Both the position numbers and the translations under genes were made by a program. From positions 9,965,001 to 10,029,000 of the forward strand of contig NC_087106.1 in the NCBI RefSeq assembly GCF_963855985.1: 64,000 bases of DNA. Direction: 5' to 3'. Numbering within the stretch: the stretch's first letter is position 1; each line of letters starts with the position of its first letter. The notes beneath the pieces were generated by a model. It was not told where the DNA came from, ran no database searches, and saw nothing but the letters and a program-made list of their open reading frames with translations. Below, one piece after another: positions 33,579 through 46,336 of the stretch. The stretch is from Ostrinia nubilalis. Its lineage: Eukaryota > Arthropoda > Insecta > Lepidoptera > Crambidae.

Positions 33579-36515
33579 AAAATCTAATAGCGGTGGCGCG
33601 TCCTAACTCTATTTCTACTCATAAATTGTGTTATTCCTTCTTTCTCGGGGATTCTAGTAATTTAAGAATAGTATAGCCATAAAATACATTAAATAAGACT
33701 TCCAAATGATATGAAAGAAATGTGATATTTCATAATTTAAGTGTTTTAAATAGCCTTTCAAAACTGTCCCACGAAAAAAAGCAATTACAGTGGCTCAATT
33801 TCGACACTCTCTTACTTCTCCAAAGAAGCTTTGAGAGACGTAGAGTTCTTCTTCCCTGCATCACTCAGCTGTGTCCTCCTGATCGGACTATAAAGACTTG
33901 CGACTTGTGGTATGGTTTTTCCAGTAGACACGTAAATATTTGTATCAGCGGCACAGGAATACAAAATTTTTCAATTCCGGTGACAAGTGTATGAGTGAAA
34001 GCTACTTACTTAGATGCTAAACGATTCTTTAACATGATTAAAGTTTGGTGTTTTGTTGTATCTGCATACAGAAATTATTGATCAGAATTATAGTTTTCTT
34101 TATAATTTGAATTTTGTTACAGTTTTTTAATTCCGGTGGCGCAATTTCGGTGGCGAATCTATTGCCAGAATTGGTCTTATTGGCTCTGGAGCATTGTACC
34201 TAGGTCTACTAAGGTCTCAGTCATAATTACAATATCGTAAGTAATCGAAGTTGTGTGATGTACTCGCTGTATCTTGATACTGAGCTCGGTCTAGCTCAGA
34301 AGCTTGAAAACCTCTAAGTGGGAGGTAGTGAAGACTTTAAGAGATTATGGTGTCTCCAACTATGAACCCTCGCAGCAATCAGATAAGTTTCGAGTTCTGA
34401 TCTTGGGGGAGGGCTGATATGATGAAGTTTTCATACAAATACTTCAGAAGTTGCATGTATCGACAGTCAATTTGACGCCATTAAAGAGACTGCAGCACAG
34501 CCCAGGTCTTGACCGAATCGAAGAAACTACAAAAAGACCAATAACAATGACTGATTATAGTTAGTCCTCAGTCTTTTGCATAATTTGACGCAGCATTAAA
34601 TATGTACGTAGTATTACGAATGTATTTTCGAAAATGAGGTTGTCTGGGAGGCTGGATGTTGGATAGCGAGAGTGTCATATTTCAGGAAAAAGCGGTAAAG
34701 CCCGAAGCAGGAGGCCTCACCTGACTCTGGACCATCGCCAACGTCCATTCCATTCCAGTCTCTACCACCACCACCATGTCTTATTTTTTGGTTTATCGGC
34801 CAATAAACGTGGTGGTACATATTTAAGGGAACTTTAGTACTAGCATTCCATCTGATTTCATAAGCTCAGTTGTGATTTCATTATCTCCTGGTACATACTT
34901 TGTTGTTTTTAATAGGGCCTTCTAATCTCACTCAAGCTAAAGTCTAGGATATCTTCGCTAAAGTGTCGGGATAATCTCGATCTTCAGCCTAATTACTAGT
35001 AGTGCTTCTTAATCTCTCCTAGCAGCTTAGGCATTTACCAAAATGGTTCAGCTATCCTCGTTATTCATGTTGGTATATTGAATTTGGTCCTCGCAAATAC
35101 ATACTTTCGATTTATTACAAAAAATCGTCTCTATAATACACTTTGTATCAGCGTGAGGACTTGGATAGCTATTTATACATCGATACTAAGCAGAATCTTA
35201 AAAACAGATGAGAATAGTTCTGAAACAGCTAAAATTTCCCTAGTCTCGTAGGTTGCAATCTATTGTGCCACTCGAGCTGAAAATTCGTGGGGTTTTGGAG
35301 CTGGATTGGCACTGGTCGTGGCTTAGGCTTCATCAGTCGACATCTTTTGAGCACCTTTTATTCGGCATTCTTCTATTTCGGTGATCACTTCTTCTTCTTC
35401 CTCGGTCCCTCACTGATGAGGATCGTGATCGCAGATAGTGTCATAAGCTGTGTGGTGATCGGAGAATGCACATGTGATTAAATTGCCTGTTCGTCTAAAA
35501 ATGATTACCTACTACATTTTGATTTTTGCAGTACTATTAGGGTGCAGCTCAGTACGCTTTTACAGTTCTGGCATCTTTTGCTAGGCCTTCTCTCTCCATG
35601 AGGCTGACTGGATTTAGTCCTCCGTTTCTTCATTGTACTACTTTCATTTAGCTCATTGTCGCTAGGTTTGCACAGTTTACCGTTAATTACCCTGTCACAA
35701 ATATGTAATGTGTTAGTTCAGTAGCTATTAGATCTAGAAATATATTCATATTTAATCTCCAGTTCGCATGGTCTTTAGCGAATAATTAGTTGCGTAATTC
35801 TAAGTGTAGGATAGGTATGATACCATCATGAAAACTTGGCTAGCCTGGACCAACATATTTACTTATGGAAGATAAACCTAACACCAACTTGGGGCAGTTG
35901 GTCGCCCTCCCGGGACTAGAGTTGGTTTCTGGGTTTGAGGGTCATGTATGATGTCTTTGTGATTAGTCTAGAATAACGGGGCTGTTGGCGGCTAGAGGCA
36001 GAAAGTTTTGGATTTGTTCTCTATGGAGGGATTTTGACGTTATCACCATGCTTAGCAGGCTGGTTGGTAGTTCCAGTATGGTAGTATAATACCTGGAAAG
36101 ATGCTGCAGCCCACCCTCCAGTATTATGATTGCTTAGTCGGCTCTTACGACTCACATGGGAAGATCTGATGTTAGGGTCACAACAGAGGCTTGAATATTG
36201 TTTTTAATTATAAACATCTTTACTGGATAATAATACTTAATTGATTACAAATTAATAAGTAATTTGAGACAATCATCCATAACATTCCGAATTCCGCTGT
36301 ATAAATAAATTTCGGTGGATTGGTTCTTAATTCCGGTGGCTCAAATACAATTTCGGTGGCTCTTGATAATTTCAAATTAACATATCTCGAGAAGTATTAA
36401 TAATATTTTGATCTCTACCACATCATTGAATAATACAAGTTATTTACTATTATTTCTGCCACAAAAAAGTTTTGGAAAGTGGAAATTAAAATTCGCCACC
36501 GGAATTAGGCAAAAA
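33579..36515. mobile_element. Probable element marked by AATTCCGGTGGC repeats, split by a LINE
   Basis: AATTCCGGTGGC or AATTTCGGTGGC occurs at about 33968 (variant), 34127, 34141, 36307 (variant), 36333 and 36351, and inverted near 36497. The ends were not resolved. Confidence 0.4.
34190..36180 (-). pseudogene. Heavily decayed RTE-type LINE remnant
   Basis: On the minus strand the order of words parallels the copy at 46975-48105: a region like cagaagcttgaaaacctcta, a degenerate microsatellite-free body, and lysine-rich blocks. Every frame is interrupted many times. It gives no usable protein. Confidence 0.6.
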
Positions 36516-36589
36516 ACGAGTTTGTTGATATTCACCCAGGCCCTATTGTGTCATTTAATTTCTTTGTTAAACATTTCAGTATCTAATGA

Positions 36590-36754
36590 CTGACAGTGAT
36601 CTATCAACGCAAAACCACTGGACGGATCGGGATGAAATTTGGCATGCAGGTAGATGTTATGACGTAGGCATCTACTTAGAAAGGATTTTACGAAACTTCA
36701 CCCCTAAGGGGATAAAACGGGATCCATGTGTACGAAGTCGCGGGCGGCCGCTAG
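36590..36754 (+). mobile_element. Helitron-like repeat, gcCTAG family
   Basis: gtgatctatcaacgcaaaac, ggattttacgaaacttcacc, gcgggcggccgctag. Confidence 0.65.
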
Positions 36755-36902
36755 TTGATGTCTAAACGTTCCCTAGCTCTACAAAAAATAGAGTCGTCAT
36801 CCCCATATGACGTCCACCACTCAATAGCCATTGTATAACCATCCGCACCCTAGGGAACTACCAATGATGTGACGTCAGAAAGGTTTTCCCAAGAACCACG
36901 TA

Positions 36903-38082
36903 GGGTAAGTGTGCTAGTTTTCGTCCAATTATCGGAGTTGCCAACTTTGTGATGCGAAATGAATAACTTAAAATACCCTTACTCATATGTATCATATGTC
37001 ATTTTAGTCCTTGTATAGTCTACTTTACGTTAATATTATATGACAATAAGTAAATACCACGGGTTTTTTTATAAAAAATATTTTATGCAAAAGAGGCGAT
37101 TTCACTAGTTTTCGTCCAAAAAAATTAGTTTTCGTCCTAGTGTACGCTAGTTTTCGACCACTGTGTAGAAAAAAGGGTGCAGTTGAATTATTAACTTAAA
37201 ACCAATTCTACAATACAGTAACTATGGATTGTGGTATATAATTTGAAAGGTAATTTTGTTAGCTTTCAAATGATATCAAAAAGATTTAAATAAGTTTCTT
37301 ACCTAAATTTAGGAAACTATTTCAATAGGTCGAAGGACAAATGGACGAAAACTAATCTACAGGAATAGCTAATTTTGGTTTCCGTCCACCCCAGTGCTTG
37401 CTCATGACGTCATGGACGAAAACACAACAACGTTTAAAGCTGTTTTTTGTTTTCGTCCACATCTTTTTAACGGTTTTTATGGGTTTATCACTGTTAAAAA
37501 GTGGACGTAAACTAAAATGTTTAATTTAATAGCAATAAAGATCATATTGGAAGAAAAAACATTGTATTTTGTAGGTCCATTGAAGTAAAATGATTATTAA
37601 AAATATTAACTAGGCGACAGGGTTTCCGTCCACGTGGACGAAAACCAAAATCTTGCAAAATTGTTATGCTAGTATTAGTCCACTTAATTATCTAAGATTT
37701 CTATACAAAAACTTTAATAAACCCTTAAAATAGTGTTTATTATGCTAATAATTAGACATACGTGCCAAAAACATTAAGTAAAGTAGCTAAAACAGTAATT
37801 GAACATACCATGAAAGTTCCCTACCGGCACGTTTTTTTTCTAACTTGACGACGTTTTCCATTCACCTGTGTGCAGCAGCAACTTCCGTAGATTTTTTTGG
37901 AGTTATTACTTGTCAAATTACATTTTCATGCAGGTAGAACTGTTACTTAGATATTATAGATTGTAACAAGTCCAAACTTGCACGGAAAGTTAGGTTTGTA
38001 TTCTAATTTTCCGTATTTGTTTGTGGCAAGTCGGTCAAATGGACGAAAACAGGAGCTGGACGGAAAACCGGCGCAATTACCC
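36903..38082. mobile_element. TIR element, TA target, many GGACGAAAAC motifs
   Basis: The ends are GGGTAAGTGTGCTAGTTTTC and the inverse of GGGTAATTGCGCCGGTTTTC, with TA on both outer sides. The 10-mer GTTTTCGTCC (or GGACGAAAAC) is exact at 36917, 37108, 37128, 37343, 37414, 37449, 37636 and 38041, with close variants at 37150, 37503, 37621 and 38058. No transposase frame. Confidence 0.8.
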
Positions 38083-39608
38083 TATATTGTTATAGCCAAA
38101 GATTTTCCCAAGAGAAAACCCTAATGTTGTATTCTTTTAACCCCTATCTTTGAAGGTCATTGACTCTTGATCACGTGACAGATAATTTCAATTAATGAAT
38201 TGATTGCTTTTTTATAAGATTTTAAACTTTTGCGATCCATTTGATTGCTTTTTGTTTCTGTGTACAGTCTTTTGTTTTAAAGGATTGGGGTTTTGTTTTA
38301 AGTTGGACAGATAATTACTAGAATAGACTATTATTTAATTCTTTTTTAGGGTTTTGTGGTTTTTAGCAATTCGTAGATCACAGTACTACAGTTGCTGTTA
38401 GATATTATTATCTATTTTTAGACAAATAGTACTTTTTGTGTATCCTACCTGGAAATCTAACCTAGACCTAGCTGATGAAAGAAATGATGATTTTATAGAC
38501 TGATTGGTAATAAGTCAACAAAGGTACTAGGTACCTTCTTATAATAAACTTAGTTAAGGAGTTAACATTTTGCTGCTGAAAATATTGTACATCTACTGAT
38601 ACTTTCTCTAATTTTAAAATGGCAGACAGTGGTTTACTGAGATTGTTGTAGGGCTTCTTTTCAGCACTTACCAAATTTTTGTAAGTCTCGAAGCGCTAAT
38701 TGGGCAAAATAATCAAGAGAAATGTCTCTTGACGAATCTTGAAGAATGAAATACAATGGTATTTACTTACTTATTCAATTAGTCCTAAAGCAAATGTCGA
38801 CATTATTTTTTTGTTTTTCCTTAGTATATTTAAAAATTTACTAAGCTGGACCTTAGAATCATTTCGACGAAATCCTTATTTAAAAAGCCTAAGACAATGG
38901 ACCACAAAGTCAAAATTCTACGTACACGTTTTGTTTGAAATATCAAAACGTACGCCTTGACCTTTTGCCCACACGTTATAATTTAGGCAAAGTTAACATA
39001 CATTTGGAAGGTAAATCTAACCAGGCCAGGTATCCATCCAGGCGGAGCGGAGCAGAGAAGTGTTTTAAATAACCAATCAGTAAGTAAGTAAACATTTATT
39101 TGCTGCACACAAAGTCACATACATAGTTCAACAAGATTACATAATTCAATATTTAACATGCACATTCAAAATAAAATGAAATAATGTGAGCAGAGTTGCG
39201 GCAGCAAAAGGTCTCCGTCTCAGCATGTGTCACAAGCTAATGCCTGGACGCTGATTTTCAGACGAGCGGCGGTAATCCCCGCAGCAATTGGCAAGGGCAT
39301 TGAAACACAAATGATAAAGAAAAATTAAATAAATAAAAAGGGAAAATTAGTTTAATGTCAAAATGATATATTAAATTATGTAAATTAGATGTCAGGAATA
39401 GGATTAGCAAGTCAGTATTATAAATAATGTCAAATTAGAGGGGTCGACTACACCTGGCCATTAGAGATTTTTTGGAATGCCAGTATGTGCTTTTTAAGTT
39501 TACTTTTAAAAGTAAATCAGATTCCATTATTACCACATATCCACTCCTCTCCGCTTCGGTGGAAATGGATCGAGCGGAGAAGGCGACCGCACTTATTTTT
39601 CTATAGAA
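38083..39608. other. Non-coding, nothing firm
   Basis: Words such as ggcggagcggagcag near 39045 and ctccgcttcggtggaaa near 39548 and 40120 suggest scattered pieces of one repeat. No gene. Confidence 0.35.
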
Positions 39609-39983
39609 CTAGCGGCTGCCCGCGACTTCGTACGCGTGGATCCCGTTTTACACCCTTATGGGTGGAGTTTAGTAAAATCCATTCTTAGTGAGCACCTACG
39701 TTCAAAAAGGAACACCCATGCAAAATTTGAGACTGCTAGCACTTGTAATTTCTGAGATTTCGTGACGAGTGAGTGAGTCAGTCAAACTAGGAATAGTCTA
39801 GTTTGACTGACTCACTCACTCGTCACCTCTCGTTCCCACCACTGCAACTCCTGTGTAGCCAGGATCTACAGCTTGACCGCCATAAAAACCCAACCAATGA
39901 AGGTCAAGTTTGTCCCGGGTGAGCCAGTCAGTCAATCAGTCAGTGACCTTTCGTCAGTGACTTTTCGCTTTTATAAATATAGA
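39609..39983 (-). mobile_element. Helitron-like repeat, gcCTAG family, with nested repeat
   Basis: On the minus strand it starts near TCTATATTTATAAAAGCG and ends gcagccgCTAG. The dispersed repeat ctcctgtgtagccaggatct (39826-39925) is inserted within its gactgactcactcact stretch. Confidence 0.65.
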
Positions 39984-40462
39984 ATTGACAGTGGCGGTGG
40001 TATGGCGCGGCGCGGTGCGTGTTTCATAGATTGCAATTGACTGACAGACAGCTGACAGCCACGTACTTACTTACAGCTCACACATCTCCTCTTGTCTCGT
40101 CGCTTCTCCGCTCTTCTCCGCTCCGCTTTGGTGGAAATAGCCTGCCAGTTTCACCTGCCTTGGTGGAAGCCGGGCCTTACGTCGAAATACAATCAAACAA
40201 AAGACATTGCTTATGCAGTACTTTGTACCTTTATTTGCTTGAAAAGTTGTGAATAACTCGCCCTTTTAGAGAACCTGTAAACACCGAGGTCTTTATTAAA
40301 ACAAGCCCTGAAGTCTATGTGGCTGAACTTTGAAGGCGGATAAATTAGTTCAGTGAAATAATATTTATTTGTGGCATATTTAAATTAGGTGTGTGGTTCC
40401 GGCATGTTTTAGGGCCAAAAGAGTGGGTCTTTCGGTTGGGGTCAAAAGCGTAAACTCTAAAG
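39984..40462. other. Non-coding, nothing recognised
   Basis: Contains ctccgctccgctttggtgg (see 38083-39608). No gene. Confidence 0.35.
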
Positions 40463-40563
40463 CCCGTATTCACAAACATTAATATGAGGTCTCACAGTGC
40501 GCATGGACGCACAGGGACACACACGAATACAGCGCTGTGCGGTCGATTTGCTGCTTCACTTAA
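40463..40563 (+). mobile_element. MITE, CGCCCGTATTCACAAAC family, right end missing
   Basis: cccgtattcacaaacattaa, tgaggtctcacagtgcgc, gatttgctgcttcactta; the right terminal repeat is gone. Confidence 0.75.
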
Positions 40564-41049
40564 AAACAGATATGCTTTCTACATGACCAAAAGGTTGACT
40601 GGCGGAGAATGCTTTTACTATTAAGTCCTGTTTGTGCAATAAAGTGTAAATAAATAAATAAAGATGTGTCTGTCTAGCCATGGGAAGTTTAGGCCAAATA
40701 AAATCACATCCGGGTATAGCCGGATGCCTAGCAAGCAACCCTGCCTGGACCGGAAGCCTTTGCTTTTAGTGATCCAGGTACCTACAGAGTACTCTTTTTT
40801 ACATTCGATATGTGCGTGCAGGTTGTGTACTTATTTATACCTTTTGTTTCTTTTGTAATCTAGATACCTACATATGAATAGATTTCTAAATATTTACTTA
40901 TTTAATAACGAAGATAATAAGTTAATAACCTCTCTTAACAGACAATATAAAGAAATAAAACAAGATCAGATTATCCATCCATCTGCTTTTATAGGTCGAA
41001 GCACTATCCCTAATTCTTTGTCTGAAATCTATCTATGCATAAAATATAA

Positions 41050-41474
41050 TACTTAGCGAAAGGTCACTGGCTGGCTCACTCATCACGAAATCTCAAAAAC
41101 TACAAGTGCTAGGAGTCTCAAATTTTGCATCAGGGTTCCTTTTAGAACGTAGGTGCTCACTAATTCGGGATTTTGCAAAATTCAACCCCTAAGGAGGTAA
41201 AACGGGGTCCACGCACACGAAGTCACGGGCGGCCGCTAATATTGTATAAAAGCGAAAGGTCACTGATTCGTAGCTGGTTATCAAATTTCAGTTACGAACT
41301 TGAACTAAAGGGACTGACTCACTCATTACGAAGTCTCAGAAACGAAAACACTTACAAACTTAAAATTTGGCAGGTAGGTTCCTTACAAGGTCTTGACATC
41401 CGCTAAGAACGGATTTTACGAAACTCCACGTAAAAACGGGATCCACGCGTACGAAGTCGCGGGCGGCCGCTAGT
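41050..41474 (+). mobile_element. Two Helitron-like repeats head to tail
   Basis: Copy one (about 41050-41240) ends gcgg-ccgctaa, losing CTAG. Copy two (about 41243-41474) starts tataaaagcgaaaggtcact and ends gcgggcggccgctag. Copy two has an insert near 41268-41310. Confidence 0.65.
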
Positions 41475-41857
41475 ACATTTATAAACATGAAAACCAAGTT
41501 ACAAATAACGTGCATCTACCACAATAACGCAACGCATCTCCACGTCAGTCATCCCTGTTCCTGACAGGTCTACAAATACAGCAAACGTAGACAATACGGA
41601 TACCTATTGATTTACACCCACACAGCTTCTGCTGATGCTTCTGACGTACACACTGACGTCATAATGATTGGTCCAGGCCGCGAAGTTTCATAATGAAACA
41701 GGCCAAGCGCAGTTCGCAAGTTTCAAGGTGGAAAAATTGCGCGCTAGTGTAAGGGGCGGCGTACAGTGAATGCGAGAAATAAACGAATACATTTTCATTT
41801 ATCAACGTCATGTTTTTGGTGCGTATTACAGAAGTGCATGCAGGCCGCTACCAACCG

Positions 41858-41935
41858 GCCATTGTGGAAATCATTGGGGGAGGCCTATGTTCAGCAGTGG
41901 ACGTCCTATGGCTGAAATGATGATGAAGATTACAG
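41858..41935 (+). mobile_element. RTE-type LINE 3' end
   Basis: ggaaatcattgggggaggcc, tatgttcagcagtggacgtc, tatggctgaaatgatgatga: the 3' end with a (gat)n tail. Confidence 0.8.
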
Positions 41936-43534
41936 ATGTGTCTTAAAGTAGTTTAATTTCAAATAACTTACGGATTGAGGTAATTCAATTCTCGAATTTC
42001 ACTATTTTAACATAGTGTTCATTGTTGTCAATCCTTACACTGCAGGAGAATGACCTTCTATCTTCTACCATAGGCAAATGGTTTTAGCTTCTTCTTCAAA
42101 TGATCTTAGATCTTTCTTATATTTACTTAATGCAAGTTCCAACCCACGAAGGAAAGGAAAATGTTAAATGAAAGTTTTTGAATTTAATGATTGATGTTTG
42201 AAACGCGCCCTTAGAAATAGAACTTTAGTTTACTTTTCAGTTCACATGTAGCACCTATTATAAGATTTGATATCGGCCCTAAAATTTGATGTGCCACTTT
42301 ATTGCAGCTGGCTCAGATTACATTAACGAGCTAACACTTATTGTATGCAAATCATATTCGATTTAGGCTTTAAAACGTAGTGCGACATTTTATAGCTTCA
42401 ATGATGTATAATCAAAATTGAAGATGAATCGATGGAAATACGAGTATACATGGAGTTGGTATAAACTACATTTCGGTCTTTTTAACACGCTTTTATTAAA
42501 TTAAATTACCTATTGTATTTTAAATTATTTCTTATTTATTTTTAACTGGCTGGCTATTTTTGTCTGTATAATGTTCAGCGCTTCTTCTCGCTTTAGCTAA
42601 AAAATCAATACTTTTAAAAATTAAGTTTTGAAGAATACAAAAAGTTTTTTTTTTATGTGTACATAGATAAAGTAAGCAAATAATGAAATTATAGATTGTT
42701 TCATTTTAAAACCCCATAAAGTCTCGCCATTATAAATTCTCGTTTAAGGATTACATTCGCAATTTTAATCCAACAATATACTCGCAGTTTCAATATCAGT
42801 TCACCTTTAAGCGTCTACACTCCGCTACAATAGAAAGTTTGTTATGAAACTCATTCCAGTATTGTACGAAACAAATTCATAAAGACCTACACACACACAC
42901 ACACACACACTCACAAGTGAATAGTAATTAACCCTATGAGTAATGAGAAACAAATGACATTTTGTTTTATACCTCTCCTATTTCTTCAGAATAGAGCAAC
43001 AACCACGAGCTGTCAAACAAAACCGATTTTGTATGACACTGGATATTATACAAGTGTGTCAGGATTATTTCACTTTTTTGTACAATAAATCAATAACTGA
43101 ACCAGTCACCACGTTTCTGAAGCACTATTTCTCATAAACATCCATGATCTAATTCACGTAAAATCTGAAAATATCTCAGAGTTCACATTTTCAGCGTGCC
43201 ACTAAGTGCCTCTGAACTGTCAAATAGTTGCAAAAAACTGTTCTGTTTGACGTGACGGCGATGGCATCACGAATCTCTTTTTATCACAAAGTGTTGCTGC
43301 TAGTGACACCTCACTCGCTCAGTACTTGCCTATACTGCAACTGGTCCAGGGACCAGTGTTGAGAAGAAACAGTGAACAGTACAAAGAGAATGGCAAGGCA
43401 TGATCATCTGCTTTTCATTTAGCCACTTCTAACTTCAGAAGTCATCGGTCCATCGAGCAAATAGGCACGCTAAACTACATCTATTTAAACGTCAGGCCAA
43501 CTCATATTAGTGTTTGTAACTTCATTATTGTGTT
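41936..43534. other. Non-coding; a (CA)n microsatellite at 42888-42911
   Basis: Apart from the acacac run, nothing recognised. Confidence 0.4.
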
Positions 43535-43720
43535 CAGTGTGCTTACCATGAGTTTACGTTAGGTGTGCTCGCTAGCGACTACGTAAAAAATTGACATTAA
43601 GTGTATGACATATTGTGCAGCGCCCCCTAGCGGCTACTTTCAAGAAACAAAATCTTCATAGATTTTTTTGACGTACTCGCTAGCGAGCACTCCGAACGTA
43701 AACTCATGGTAAGCACCCTG
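43535..43720. mobile_element. MITE, 186 bp
   Basis: Inverted ends of about 50 bp: cagtgtgcttaccatgagtt at the left and its inverse with one change at the right, continuing to gctcgctagcga. Confidence 0.85.
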
Positions 43721-44650
43721 ACATTGTTTTAGATAGTGAATCGTTCATTTGTTTACGAATACGCTGCGGAAATGAGTAGGAAATTGCACGATTTAGTTTG
43801 GAAAATGAACACATAGGTTATGGTTGTAACCCTTTCAGTGCGAAGTTATCACAATATTTGAATAAACCTGTAAATATACATATTAATCAAGTGTTTGTAC
43901 TTGTAGTTACATTCATAGTACGAGTATTTCTAGGCCTTAGCGTTTCCTTAGTCGTTATTTTGGATAGAAAGCATAATATTAACCCTGGGTTACAACAATA
44001 TCTTACTTTGGACTATAACAAATGTCAAAAGTATGTAAAACTCCATACAAAACCACCGGTTATAATTACGGTTAAAGTTAAGGTGGTCTAGTTTTAGTAA
44101 TACCGTAAAACATGAGTTGGAGTAGAGTTATGAGCGTCATTTCATAAAACTATTTTGGCAAACAAATACCGTAGTAAAATATTTAATTACAACAAAGCAA
44201 TAATTAATTTTACGTACTCATTTTCCGTACAGATTTAAGGTAAAATTTACGAACGACGGTACAAATACGTTATAGCATCTTATATGGTTGTAATAGGAGT
44301 GATTTTACTACAAAAACAAAGAACGAGTCTGTGCTACACATATCTTTATTAATTAGTAGAACCCAGCTAGCGGCAAAATCGGATATTTCTTTGTAATTTT
44401 AAAATTACTTCCACAACTTCCAGGAGTCAAAAGGTATAATTCTGTTGCCAACTCAAAAACTTTTCCGATTCAGTAACGGTTAAGAGATTAAATTAAACAA
44501 ATTGAACTAATTTACCCATTGGTAATTTGTTATTAACTCCGACCCGTAAGTTTGAGCGTTATCCAGTTTGGGCGAACTGTAATCAATCATGACTATAATG
44601 TGTGTTTGTGTAGCCTAGCAACAACGGTTTATACAGATAGCATATTAAAA
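43721..44650. other. Non-coding; MITE remnant at 44041-44087
   Basis: ctccatacaaaaccaccggt, then ttaaagttaaggtggt, is an eroded inverted end of the GGCTGAGTTGCACCA family. No gene. Confidence 0.4.
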
Positions 44651-44803
44651 CTTCAACCACACCAACGCGTGCAGATCGCCATCGCTGGCGCTAGGTATCA
44701 TAGGCCAATGACAGGTCGCGCAACCCATGACAGTCAGCGCGACCTGTCATTGGCCTATGATCGCGCCGGCGATGGCGATCTGCACGCGTTGGTGTGTTTG
44801 AAG
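44651..44803. repeat. Long GC-rich hairpin, arms of about 68 bp
   Basis: gcgtgcagatcgccatcgct, ggcgctaggtatcatagg, ccaatgacaggtcgcgc are followed after a short loop by their inverse. Few mismatches. Probably a young MITE. Confidence 0.85.
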
Positions 44804-45289
44804 CTTGAGATAGTTTGATGATCGTGAGTTTTATGAGATACTGTGTATCTTATGATGTTGTTGTAAGAGCGAGTTTGCAAGATTTTGCTGTCGACTGTAG
44901 TCTGTATTGTTAGTTATTGGGTAAGTAATAAATTATATTGGGTTTTGATTCTCAGAAGGAAATATCCTAGGACTTTGTAATTTCAATTTAAAGTCTTAAC
45001 AGATCACTTAGAAGACAGTTATAATCCAGTGTCAATGTAAGTAAGCCATTTTTGTACCGAAGATTGTGATTCTCCCAACTACAACTTTCGAAGATAATAT
45101 TTCGCAAAAACATAGCCCTCCTTCTGGCGCAGTCGGGTAAAAACAAAAACGAAACCCTGGTAAAAAGCGAAATAGGTACTTTAACACAAATCTTTTAAAA
45201 GACAGAAAAAGAAATGGGTCTTCTTTTATCATTACCTATGTGTATTATTCACCATTGCATCCACACATTGCTAAACAGCTTGGTAGACC

Positions 45290-45415
45290 GACAACCTCAT
45301 GGAGGTAGCAGGAAGGTGCTGGATGCTAGCAAGGGGGCGATGTAGAAATCATTGGGGGAGGCCTATGTTCAGCAGTGGACGTCCTACGGCTGAAATGATG
45401 ATGATGATTGTTAAA
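45290..45415 (+). mobile_element. RTE-type LINE 3' end with (gat)n tail
   Basis: ggtagaccgacaacctcatg (remains of RPTT..), tagaaatcattgggggaggc, gtcctacggctgaaatgatg. Confidence 0.8.
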
Positions 45416-45689
45416 CTATCTTGATGCAATGATTCTATGTACTGATCCCTGTAGAATTGTTTGTACACGTTGAATAATGAGTGAGCTGGCTGTTCACCTT
45501 GTGCTGTGGTTTAAACTTTAATCACTGGCAATATCCCGCAAATTAGAGCGTTTTGTTGACATAACAAAACCGTTTCATACGAACAGTGTTTAGTTCAAAA
45601 CTGATTAAAACATTTATTGTAACTTTTTCTGACTATTTTCACAGTTTTTGCACAGTTATATTTTAATGCCGTGTAGTCTTGTTGATGGA
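45416..45689. other. Non-coding, nothing recognised
   Basis: Short spacer between two LINE fragments. Confidence 0.3.
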
Positions 45690-46010
45690 TATTATGGCCT
45701 GGGCAGTTCCTAGACTTAATTCCACTAGCCCCTTCCATCACCGTGGAACCAGACGCAGGTTAGCGTACCATCCCTATATTGTCAACATTCCACCAGCTCG
45801 CACTAAGCGTTTCGATGACTCTTTTATAATGCGAACAGCTAGGGACTGGAATTCGCTGCCTGCCTGCCTGCTGTATTTCCCGAACACTATAATCCGAGCC
45901 TTTTCAAGGCGAGAATGAATAGGCACTTACAGATATGTACCACCCTAGACTGCATCCCACTTAACACCAGGTGCGATTGTGGTCACCTGCCTTGTTATGC
46001 ATAAAAAATC
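45690..46010 (+). pseudogene. LINE fragment, C-terminal end of a non-LTR reverse transcriptase
   Basis: The frame around 45690-45918 encodes YHPYIVNIPPARTKRFDDSF, then RTARDWNSLPA and a downstream RMNRHLQ in another phase. HP-x-x-x...R-x-x-R-F/Y...F-x-x-R-x-x-x-x-WNxLP is the standard tail of jockey/R1/CR1-like LINEs. There is a single frameshift near 45912. The 3' end has gcacttacagatatgtacca and a region shared with 48660-49030. Confidence 0.7.
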
Positions 46011-46336
46011 TAGGTAGGCCATTATCAGAAACAGACAAAGGACAAAACAAGCTCTAAGCAAAAATGTATTGGGTACTAGTCTTAACATTATTTACAGCAA
46101 AATCTGAGTCTAGATTTTTCTTAAAAATAAGTAGAAGACAATTTATGTTATTTTGTTCGTCCTTACAAAATTCTTTCCATATATTTTGTGAAAAATATTT
46201 TCACGTTTAAGTTCATTGAACTGAAGATGAAATATCTTCAAGATAAATCATAACCATAAGGAACTGAAGTACCATTTATGGCGTTATTATGGTCTACTTG
46301 AATACAAATACAGAAACGCCAGCATAGTCAGCATTA
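46011..46336. other. Non-coding, nothing recognised
   Basis: AT-rich. Confidence 0.35.

Noticed and set aside
36903..38082. GGACGAAAAC array as a CRISPR-like repeat
   Set aside because: The units occur in both orientations with irregular gaps and sit inside a TA-flanked TIR element.
42888..42911. acacac run as a possible CRISPR or regulatory array
   Set aside because: It is a plain dinucleotide microsatellite; there are no spacers, and this is a eukaryotic window.
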